Shown here: positions 24,301 through 36,300 of the stretch, piece after piece | Layout: the number at the start of each line of letters is the position of its first letter | Position numbering within the stretch: position 1 is the stretch's first letter | Assembly: GCA_003864495.1 (NCBI GenBank) | Contig: ML133478.1 | Span: 1,291,606-1,355,605 of the forward strand | Source of the DNA: Nemopilema nomurai | Lineage: Eukaryota > Cnidaria > Scyphozoa > Rhizostomeae > Rhizostomatidae | Direction of reading: 5' to 3' | DNA length: 64,000 nt | The notes under the pieces: model-generated | What the model was told of the DNA's origin: nothing | The model's input: the letters and a program-made list of their open reading frames with translations, nothing else | The model's database searches: none | Made by a program: the position numbers and the translations under genes

Positions 24301-27300
24301 ATGCCAGTGGCACCCGGGGAAGGAACTGGTGCCATCCAAATGTATTTCTACAATACAATGCAACGGACCTGTGAAGAGTTTGTATACAGTGGAGTGGGCG
24401 GCAACCCAAACAAGTTTAGAAGTAAAGACGATTGTCTAGCCGCTTGCCACAAAGGTATTCTGTTTTTAGATCTCTTCTTAATCAGACTAATTGTATGCTT
24501 AACAGTTGTGTGTAACTGTTTGATCATCTTGACCATTGACAATTGGTACTGTAGCACGTCAATGTGGCAATAGAAAAGGTATCTTCTAAATTAAATATTT
24601 TACTTCGTTATAGATTTACCAGATCCAGAAAAGTCAAAGGTAGGGCAAACAAATGTCTGTTTATTTTCTGACTGTTTAACAGTTAAAGTGAGTTAATTGA
24701 AGGAAGAAACAGAAAGGAGTGGAGGACAGTTAAGAGGGCGAAAGCTTGGGAATGGAGGAGAGGAGAGGGCAGGAAGGGAAAGGGAAGGGTAGAGAAGGGC
24801 AGGATAGGAAAGGGTAGGGTAGGGTAGGGTAGGGTAGGGTAGGGTAGGGTAGGGAAGGGAGGGATAGGAAAGGGAAGGATAGAGAAGGGAAGGATATGGA
24901 AAAGAAGGATAGGGGAGGAAAGGATAGGGAAGGAAAGGAGAGAATAGGAGAAGAGAGAAAGACGAGGAATGTGCTGTAAAAGCATGACAATAGGCATAGT
25001 AAAGAAAAGAAAGAATGGAAGAAAGAGAAGAGAAAGAAGTCTGAAAAAAGAATAAAAAAGTATGAAGAGTTGGAAGTGAGAAGATGGAAGGATTGAATAA
25101 TTGTGAGAATGGTGACAGAATGGTTGTACGTAGGTCGTATACTGAACAGTGTTGTCCAAGCTGAAAAGCTCTTGTAAATTGTTTCTTTATGCTTTTATGC
25201 TAGGCATAGTCTTTATAAATCGGTTTAGTTGTAGAAATGCTTTCTTCTTGATTACAGCTGCCAACAACGTTTTCGCCTGAAACAACTACAGCTGTAAAGA
25301 CAACTGCACGAGCAACAACAGCAACACCCTCGGCAAAAGCAACGTCTCGGCCGACCACGAAGCGAAGAACGACCGAAAGGCCGACGACTCAAGCGACGAC
25401 CACTCGGCGACCGACTACGAGGGCGACGACCACTACGAAGCCGCCGACTACTACGATGGCGCCAACCACAGGTAGCATGAGAATCATCACAAAGTTTTGT
25501 TTGCTCTGTTTCAAAATTATGCCTTCTAAGAATTAAACTTACCAATAACCATTTTGATTTTCACCAATCAAACTCGACAGATAACAAGATTTTCACTTAA
25601 ATGTCATGAAGCCAACGTATCTGTCAAAGCAAAAAAGGCACATGAGCATTTTAGGAACAAAATGTATTGTTTCGCATTGTGTACTTCTTTGTCCATTTTA
25701 TTGAACATCATTTGTAGACCACGCAAGGTTGTGTATTTGTTATGCATCGTAACCTTTATATTTCAGCCCCGCGGGTGCCCGAGTGTCAATTGCGACGAAG
25801 TCTCGCGGTAGCTGCTTCAAGTGGCGACGTGACCTTTGCGGCGGAGAGAAGTGACGTCATTTTACCGAGATGCAACCCCGACGGGTCATTCAGCGAAGTC
25901 CAGTGCCTTTCTGCTCTCGGTGTCTGTTGGTGCGTCGATGGAGATGGGAACGAGGTTGTGGGCACGAGAGAGTTTTCTGAAAGCCCGAAATGCCCAAAAC
26001 GTGGGTGCATATGTTGTTTTTTCGTCTTGTACATTAAATGCATTATCAATTAATGTGTTAGAATCTTGTTAAAACGAAGCAGGATTTTTCGATAAATAGA
26101 TCGAGAAAGCACAGTCAGCATCGTTTAAAAGAATCGGTTGAGTTGCCATTGATCATCGATTTGGGTTGAAAAATTGAGAACCTTGACTCAAATGAATTGA
26201 CATTGCGACCCCCTGGACGGACGTAAACGGTCTGAATAAAAGACAGCGTAGGGCAAATTACTAGAGTCCGACAGGGGGTGCGAGGGATTCTCAAGTTTCT
26301 ACCCTGAAGTAACTAACCGTGCTAGTGTCAATAGGCAAGCATGCCTTTCTCCGTTGATAGTCGGTTATTTGTGCTAAGCGAAAATTGGCTGCCGTGCCTT
26401 TTGTTACTTTCCCTTATGTTACAAACACTTAAGGAGAGCAGCAAAATGTTTCATTCATCCAGTTCCCCCAGGTCCCACCTTAGGAAAGTCTTTCTTTTTG
26501 CTGCAAATATGATTTCATGACAGTATATTAAACATGCGACAATTAGGCCAACTGTTTGTTCTGAAATGAAACTTACTAAAATCAGGTACATACAAGCTCA
26601 TCCACTGACATTGTCCCTAACGCTGTTCTAGAAAATGGATGCACTGGATTTTGGAGTTCTATTTAGTGCTTCAATTTGTTCTATCCATACAATTAGCGAT
26701 GTAACCTATTTGTAGGGATCAGGATACATCTTAAAACGCTTGCCTGCGATTACCAAGTGATGATATGAACTGTTTTTGTACTGCAGCCGAGAAAAGCAGC
26801 TGCAGGGACCGGCGCAAGGCAGCAGATTGCAAATACTACGCCGAGAAAGGAAGATATTGCAAGGTCTACAAGGACTATATGAAGAAATTCTGTGCCAAGA
26901 CCTGCAACTTTTGTGGTGAGTCGTTTTGCCAAACTTGTATGCCTCATTGATTTCAAAAGAGCTAACTTTTCTGTTTATATCCAAGCAAAGGTAGCTCTTA
27001 ACTACTCCAACCTAAAGTAGAATGTCTTCGTAGTCTTGGTGGAATTTGTATTGAATTTGGCTGGCTTTGTTTTAGACTACGAGCCAAAGAGGCCGGGATG
27101 TGCAAGCAAGTACGGCTGCTGCCCAGATGGCATCACTTCTGCTTCCGGTCGGGATTACGAAGGATGTCTCGGTAATTTCTCTTTTTTTTTGACTCAGTTA
27201 TGTTCTCTTTGTGCGATGTATTCACGCGAGATACTGCTTCATCATTATTCAAAAGCAGAGCAAAATTTATATCATTGCGTCGAAGAATTTAAATTGATAC

Positions 27301-30300
27301 TTCAACATCGAGTATATTCTGAGAATCCTAGGCAATGATTACGTCATCACATCATTGTGGTGCTCCTTTCTGGAAGACGGAAGTAACTTGATGCGTCGAC
27401 AGAGCGAAAGAATTTGAACAGCCATTCACACTAGATGAAATTGCTGCTACAATGAACTAAGTCAGCTAAACCTAGAGTTAAAGCTGTTTTCTTTCAATTT
27501 TATAATAATAATCTAGCATCTGCTTAATTTCAATACAAATGTGAGATATCTATGGAAGTCCTGTAACTTTTGACGGTTGATAAAAAGTATGATGTTGAGA
27601 ATTCTAGTAGCATCGATCAATTGGGCCCATTAGTAAAGGGCAAGTCAGAAGCTAAGTAAAAACAATACATTACATCGACGAGCTTTTGACCTCTGAAGTA
27701 AGCATTTTAGTTAAACACAAATCTCTTTTCCTAAGCTTTCGACTCCATTTGTCACATGGCTCCGGTTGTCGGTCCATGCTTTGGGTCTATTGAAAGGTTC
27801 TTCTACAACGCAACATCTTCAAGATGCGAAAAGTTCAACTATGGCGGTTGCAAGGGGAACCAGAATAATTTTGCTTCCCTGAGCGGATGCAAAATAAGAT
27901 GCCAAGCTGGTAAGAATATCTATGCACCAGGGTTCTGATCAAATACATGTGTTTAACCCAAATGATGGGCTGTTATACTCTAAACCAGAGCATCGTTATT
28001 TAATTACGTAGCTATTTTAATGTGGCTTCTGCAGTCTCGCAACATCAGTGAGAACATTTCAGAGTTCGCCCCCACTTTTTATCAAAATTGTTTAAATAAG
28101 TTTGAGAAAAAATGGAACTTAACCTGGCACTAATGACACTGTGATCTTAACCCCAAACGAAAGTTGCACATGTTCTTGCATTTAATACCCCTGTCGACCC
28201 AAAAAAATGTAGTTGCAAAATTGTGATTTTTGTTATGCTTCTTGTTATTTGTGATGTTTTTTTGTTGATTCCAAAATATAAGCTGACGTTTTTGGTTGTT
28301 TCAGCGGACGCCATGACACCTGAAACTGCAACCAGCGTATCTTCAAACACGAAAGCCCCTGCAACTCAAGATCTTAAGACAGAAGCTGTGACAACACAGG
28401 CTCCAACAACACAAGCCCCAACGACTCAAGCTCCAACAACAAAGGCTCTGGAAACAGAAGCCCTAACAACCCAAGCTCCAGAAACTGAAGCTCCAACAAC
28501 TAAGGCTCTGAAAACTGAAGCTCCAACGACTCAAGCTCCTGAAACAGAAGCCCCAACGACTCAAGCTCCAACAACTAAGGCTCTGGAAACAGAAGACCCA
28601 ACAACTCAAGCTCCAGAAACTCAAGCTCCAACAACAAAGGCTCTGAAAACTGAAGCTCCAACAACTGAGGCACTGGAAACTGAAGCTCCAACAACTCAAG
28701 CTCCAGAAACAGAAGCCCCAACGACTCAAGCTCCTGAAACAGAAGCCCCAGTAACTCAAGCTCCTCAAACTGAAACTCCAACAACTAAGGCTATTGAAAC
28801 AGAAGCCCCAGTAACTCAAGCTCCTCAAACTGAAGCCCCAACAACTCAAGCTCCAGAAACAGAAGCCCCAGTAACTCAAGCTCCTCAAACTGAAGCCCCA
28901 ACGACTCAAGCTCCTGAAACAGAAGCCCCAGTAACTCAAGCTCCTCAAACTGAAGCTCCAACAACTCAAGCTCCCGAAACAGAAGCCCCAACAACTCAAG
29001 CTCCAGAAACGGAAGCCCCAACGACTCAAGTTCTAAAGACCGGGGCTGTGACAAGTCAAGGAACAAGAGAGTCTGTTAAAATGACTAGTAAATCGACCAC
29101 TACGTCAAGAATCACACTACCACCCCCTGTTGTAATCACGGAAGATCAATTTGGCTTTGGACCGGATCCAATAGTTATAAAAACAACATTGAAAACACCC
29201 CAAGTTGACCGTCAAAAAGTCACTTCTGAGCCAGTGCTTAGGAGGACAACAGAGCCTACGACAGCAGAGCCTAAGACATTAGAGCCTACGACATTAGAGC
29301 CTACGACAGAAGAGCGTACGACATTAGAGTCTACGACAGCAGAGCCTACGACATTAGAGCCTACGACATTAGAGCCTACGACATTAGAGCCTACGACATT
29401 AGAGCCTACGACAGCAGAGCCTACGACATTAGAGCCTACGACATTAGAGTCTACGACAGCAGAGCCTACGACATTAGAGCCTAAGACTTTAGAGCCTACG
29501 ACAGCAGAGCCTACGACATTAGAGCCTACGACAGCAGAGCCTGCGACAGTAGAGCCTACGACAGCAGAGCCTGCGACAGTAGAGCCTACGACAGCAGACA
29601 TACTTGCTACCACTGAAGCTGCAGAAAAAGACGCATCTCCAACCACGATTCCTCCTCCATTGATCATTACCGAGGAAATTCTTGAGCCGTCAAAGGCTAG
29701 ATCAACAGCAGAGCCTACGACAGCAGACATACTTGCTACCACTGAAGCTGCAAAAAAAGACGCATCTCCAACCACGATTCCACCTCCATTAATCATTACC
29801 GAGGAAATTCTTGAGCCGTCAAAGGTTAAATCAACAGCAGAGCCTTCGATAGAGGCCCCTACGACAGAGGCTCCTGCGACAGAGGCTCCTACGACGGAGG
29901 CCCAAAGGACAGAGTCTACCAGGACAGAGACCCCCACGACAGAGGCTCTTAAAGTGCCAATGGTAGTCTCGACGCTGCTGCCACCTTTAACAGACACGAA
30001 AACGCTGAAGTCATTGTTTACTGAAGACCTGACAACATTTGCTATTGAGTATACCACAATAATGACCAAGCCAGTTCCTTCCGTGACAGACGAGGGAGCG
30101 ATCGCAGCAACCACATCACCAATCACCGAATCTGCTCAAACTGAACAAGCTACGACTTCCGCTGCCACCCAGCAATCTACAGCAAAGCCCACTGCAGCTA
30201 TCGAACATGAAACGATGAACCCCCCTGACGTCATTAATAAAACGGAATCCCCACTTGAGCCAGAGACTGTACCTGATATTATGGCATCTGTTAGGACAAC

Positions 30301-33300
30301 TCTCCCTGCTGTTGTGCAGACCACAACTGCTCCAAGAACAGACGAGAAAGTGATCACAACATCAACTACGGTCACAGGTAAACAAAAGATATTTCCCAGA
30401 ATCTAATGAAATAATCTTTGTCCAGTAAGCATATTTACATTGATTTTGTCCACCAATAGGAAGCTTACTGGTCAATTGTCTCTTTTATTACTTCTTGGTG
30501 ACACACGTGACAATATTTTTAAGAGGACCTTTGTCAGTAAAGCTGATGTGGTAGGTTATTGCATCGTATGCTCCTACATCCATTGTCGTTGATATTTATT
30601 AAACCGAAAATTCTGTGAATGCTAAAATTTTCTTTCCCCAGAACCTGCTACAAAATGCCTCCGAATACGTTCCAAGTTTTTGAACCAGCTTTCTGGTGCA
30701 AGCAGAAGTCTGTTGCCTGGGTTTCAGTTTGTGCCAGAGTGTGACGAGAAAGGAGACTTTAAGAGAATCCAATGCTGGACCATCTTAGGACTATGTTGGT
30801 GCGTTGGTCCTCACGATGGCAAAGAGTTGCCAAGCTCTCGTGTCAACGTTACATTGGGCAAAAAGCCGGACTGCTTCAAAAGTGAGTGATGAACATACAA
30901 TTTTATTACCTCTCTGCAAAACTATGATTAAGGTAAAGAAAAAATGAAGGCGCCAGGTGATATTCTCGCCATTGAATATGTTTGATTATTCTTGTGATAT
31001 TTTCACTATTAAACTTTTTTTGTATTTCGTGTGATGCGTTCGCTATTGAATATATTTGATATTTTGTGTGATATTCTTGCTTCAAAAAAGTTTTATATAT
31101 CGTGTGTTATTCTGGCTATTTAATATGTTTGATATTTGTTAGATATTCTGGTTGTTGGATGTTTTTAATATTGTTTATTGGATATGTTTGTTATTTTGTG
31201 TAATGTTTTTAGTATTGAAACATTTCATACTTCGTGTGGTATTTTTGCTATTAAATGTTTCTGATTTTCCTTGTGTGACATTGTTGTTCTTGAAAATGTC
31301 AGTTGTCAACGTTTTGATGCCAACTGCTTCTAACAGGTCAGCTCACTGCATGTGAGCAGTCTCGTATCGAAACATTGAAAGCACTTGACAAGGCAAAAGA
31401 GTCTGGTAACGAAGACGGTGTGACGTATTTGCCCAAATGTGATTCAGGTGGATTTTACGAGGAGGTGCAATGCTTGTTATCTAAAGAAAAATGCTGGTGC
31501 GTTGATAGGAAAACCGGCCTACCTGTTGAAGGTAGAGGGGACCCCGACAGTTTGAAATGTATTAAACGTAAGTTACACTTAATGTTTTCTTTCAAGGGAG
31601 ATTTTGTGAAGAGAAACATTTGTTTTGAAGTCAATGAAGTCGTGAAGTGATTGAAGATAATAGGCCTAGTGATTGCTGTTGAAGATGCTATGAGTGACGC
31701 TTCTACTAAACGATAGGATGAGGTGTAATTAAACATGGATTTGTTATGGCAATTACTCAATTCTTGAAGTAACACGGCTGCCAGTTGGTACTCGATCTAC
31801 TGTGATTTGTCAATTCTCGTCGTATTTCTGCAGGGAAAGAAACAAAATGCGAGCAAGTGCGTGCGTTGGCTATCAGGCTTGCGGAGGCGGATTTCGATGA
31901 TGAGGAGAATCCACTTGGGCCGTTTATCCCCACGTGCGACGCGGAAGGGAAGTATACGGAGGTCCAGTGCTTGAAATCTACAGGTCAGTGTTGGTGCGTC
32001 GATGAGAATGGAGAAGAGGTGATTGGCACAAAGAGAAAAGGTGTCCCTAACTGTAAAAAAGGTGGGTAAGACTTGCATCATTCTTCTGCTGATGACAGAA
32101 CGTACGTGAAGGCCAGAACAGATTTGGCACTTGACTACTCTGGTGTAGAGGGAGGCCTGAAGAGCCAGGGGTGTCAGTGAGACTTAACTCCGCAAATATC
32201 AACACAGACGCAAACTTATTCCCTAACAGGCACAAGGCCTATTAAGAGAAAATAGAAGTCTTTCTTTTAAAGCCCCAAACTTGTTTTGGGCGATTCTCTG
32301 GTCATCTAATCTGTGTTGTGTTCTTTTGTCTCGATTACACTGAACTGTCTAGGGGATTAATGTTTGTTGTCATTTTCCAGTCGACAAACCGTTAACAAGA
32401 TGTCAAAAGCAAAGGGAGGAATCCCTCGAGACCGCTCTTCATGTTGACGGCAAAGTCATACCCGCCCCCGGAGTTTTCCTCCCGATTTGTGAGGCCGATG
32501 GCGGCTATTCTCCTCTGCAATGTCAACAGGGGATAGGGGAATGCTGGTGCGTTGATAAAAATGGCACAGAAGTCGAAGACACGAGGTCCAAGGGGCCAAC
32601 ACCAAATTGCAATCGTGAGAAAATACTTCTTCTGATTTTAAAGAATGAATATTCATTCTTTGTTACCTTTTCGTACTTTTCACTATAAAGTACTTTTCGC
32701 TATAAAGTGCTTTAAAGCAGGACTGGGATTCCTTTCAACCAGATGAATCAACTTTGTTCTGCGACAATCTAAAGTATGACCTTACTTAATATCCATCTAC
32801 ACAACTATCATTTGCTTGAAACTCCCGAAGAAGCCAGCATGGACACGTTTAAGCAAATTCATGAAGCACCCATGTGATTTTAAAAACTAACTGTTCGCAA
32901 GCTCCGTAATTTTGTAGCCACTCAAGGTAGGCTATTTGAGGAGTCATAAACATATTTTGGCTCACTTTGCAGGTTTACCAACAAAGTGTGAGAAATTACG
33001 GCGTCAAATTCTAAAGAGCCTAGAGTTCATTGAAGAGGACAAGCGGTCTTTGACTCGGCTTCCTACGTGTGATGAAGAGGGTAATTTTAGCCAAGTCCAA
33101 TGCTGGGATAAAGTCGACGAATGCTGGTGTGTTGATCAAGATGGTAAGGAGATTTCATACACCAGGGTGAGATCTGGAAAACCCGATTGCCAAAATCGTA
33201 AGTCCATTTTTGATTCCTGCCTGAACTGAATAATTTTAACATAAATCAGTGCATTATGTAAATAGTGATTTACTTCTTCCACACCAGTAGAACAAACTAA

Positions 33301-36300
33301 ATATGGTTACTATACCATTCGCAATTTCCTTCAATTTACTACACGTTAATGTATACCATGCAGAAAATGTAAAATGTAACTGGAAATCCCTCTACCTTCA
33401 GTGATCTTGCACATTCTCTAATACCTTTTCGGATATTCCTTCTCTTAGTGCTGTAGAGGCGATGTAGGGTATTTTTGTCTGCACCTGGCTTTGTGATATT
33501 TTTATGAAAATCTCTCTTAGCTTCGAAATGTTTGCAATTTTATTTTGGTTGTCCTTCAAAACTTCACCAGTGGAGAAACAGTTCTTAGGCTTTAGGCTCA
33601 AAAGAACGTAAAACCATGCTGGGAGTCACAATATTTTTTGAAAGGAGTACGTTTTATCAATGGCCCAATTGTCCATTTTGCAAGGCTCAAAATTTTTCAA
33701 TTTGATAATATTTTTTCTTTGACGCAATTGATTTGCCCCTTCCAATTTCTGTTTATCGATTGCAAGTTTCTTAGACTGCTGTTCCACGCATAAGACTATG
33801 AACAGTATTGAATTTATTTAGGCAACTTGACAAAATGCCAGGAGGAACTCGAAGCATCATCTGAAGAACCCAGTGGATCTTTTGTCGCGGAGTGCACCAA
33901 AGACGGTGCATACGCAAGCAGGCAATGCCACGAAGACTCGTGCTGGTGCGTCGATAAAGAAGGTCTTGAGATCGATGGCACTCGCTCGGAATTCAGTGAA
34001 CTGGACTGTGAAAATGGTATTTTGCTATTTCACCACCTTTCGACTAGAAACATCAACTAATAAAGGAATGATTTACTCTAGGCTAAGCGAAGACCCTGTT
34101 CTTAAAACTTTTGTTTTGGGCTCAAACTGCCAAGTTACTGGTTTCGGTTCCAATCGTTTTGCTTCGGAAAGGGACAAAATGGGGAACAAACTGTCCTTAG
34201 AATAAGAAGCAGCCCGAAAAAATTTAATTTGATTATTCGGAAAATTTAATTATAATAAGGAAAAAAATTAATCATTCAATCAAGATATGGGCCCTTGAAA
34301 AACGAATCTCATTTCACTATGTTGCGGTAGGCATTTTAAAGCAACCTCTGAAGTTACCTAATGTTATTCGTACTTTTTTGTAGAATTGGAGTTTTTCTGA
34401 GTCCCGTTTGACATTATGCCGCATTACAAGTATTTATATTCATTTTACCTGCTTTTCAGTGAATTTGACAAAATGCCAAATAGCCGAGAAAGAAGCACGT
34501 GGGCTCGCCATCCCTGGTATATTCGTTCCTCAGTGTAAGCCAGATGGCAGCTTTTCAGAAATGCAATGCGGCAACGGACAGTGCTGGTGTGTGAACAGCG
34601 GAGGAGATGTGCTGCCGGGAACGCACTACAGACATGCAACTCCGCAGTGCCAGAGATGTAATTACATCCACATTTATTTTTCAAGGCAATATTCAACAGG
34701 CCAAGTGATATTGGCTGCTACCCTAGAATTAAGTTTTCGTTTCTATGTTTGGTGAACCGAAAAGGCTGCTTAACTTCTTTACCGCTATTTACAGAGTTGT
34801 TATAGTGGATTTGGTAGCATGTTGTGCCATTTTTCCTTCTTTTAAATTGGCTAAACATTTTGATAAGGATGGTTATTAATACCACAAGCTATTCATTACC
34901 TTAATCTGCAACATTGAAATATAAATGGACAGCTATTGAGGTTAATTCAAAGGAATTGTTGTTTTGAAGAGACACTAAGTATTTGAAGGTATTTTCTAAG
35001 AGACCAGTCACGTTTGCATTCGCAATGAATGCTGGGGTCGGGCCTAGGCAGAACTGAGAAGCCTATTAATCCATCGACTGTATTTTCTGCAGTTAATATT
35101 GTAAAGGTGTAATTTAATTAAGAAAAAAAATTCAATATTAAAACGTGCCTTTTGAAATTTTTTAATGATGCCAACAGCTAGAAGTTTATCAAATAGAAAT
35201 AAATACAAAACAAATTATCATTTATCGTTTGTGTCAGAATCGCTACTTCAAGAAGCTAAATTATTTTTTATTTGTTTCCCAATTAATTTCATTTTATCGC
35301 ACATTAAATATTGTCTTCCTTCGTAGTGTTAGAAAACAATTTATCGAAATGCGAATACAGACGGAAGTTCATTTACGAGCAAAACGGCGGCAAAGTTCCA
35401 AGCTGGATGTATGTGCCCCAGTGCGAAGTGAACGGCTCTTACGCGCGGCAGCAGTGCAACGAGAAAAGCCGCCGATGCTGGTGCGTTAACGGAAACGGAG
35501 ACATGACGCGGTGGGTTGGACGAAACCAGACCTCAAGTGTTTGCTTCAAAGGTAATCCGTGCCATCCAGTAGTGCTGTGGCCTTCTCTGATTGAGGTGTT
35601 ATGTATTTGCCATTATTGTTATTATTGTTCTCCAAACTTTCAAGCATTTCCATTCGCACTGCATATTATATATTCTGCTGTAGAAACAAAACTTGGACTA
35701 ACCCATAGCTACTCCCCTTTTAACGTATTTTTTTCTTTTCTCATTACAACGATTGTATTGATTTATTTTATAAAAACAGGCTATCCAGTTACAAATTACC
35801 TATGCATTAGTGAGATTTGTAATTGTAATTTTAACTGGGATTCAAAATGAAAAGTTTCCATTATTATTATTATTTTAAATATTTTAGCCAAGTTTCCATT
35901 ATTATTATTATTTTAATTATTTTGGCCACTGTTGGATTTTGATTTTGAAACGTACTGATTGAACGATGTACCTGAATAGTTGTCCAGGTAACAAGCTCTG
36001 AATGTTACACAGAGACAAATATCACAATAAACAGTTGCTACTAATGGCTTGTTATAGTATCCTAAAATCTCGTTTACACTCGACAGCACCTCGTGCACAA
36101 TGTGAAATAGAGAGGAAGAAGGTTTACAACAAGGCATTCATGATAAACAAAAGGTACCCCGTGTTACCAAGAGGCATCTTCATGCCAGTTTGCAGCGAAG
36201 ACGGCAGCTTCAAAGAGACGCAATGCCACGAGTCATACTGTTGGTGCGTGAACCAGAATGGAAAGGAGGTCCAAGACACCAGAAGGAGATTCGAGTCTCC

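Noticed and set aside
24683..25159. Pro/Leu/Phe-rich minus-strand frame
   Set aside because: Translation of the purine-rich microsatellite tract.
28463..29066. Leu- and Ser/Trp/Gly-rich minus-strand frames
   Set aside because: Antisense of the 30-bp repeat part of exon 21.
29212..30126. 304-codon minus-strand frame
   Set aside because: It is the antisense of the mucin-like exon 21 repeats; the Val/Ser/Gly composition is the mirror of Thr/Pro/Glu codons.
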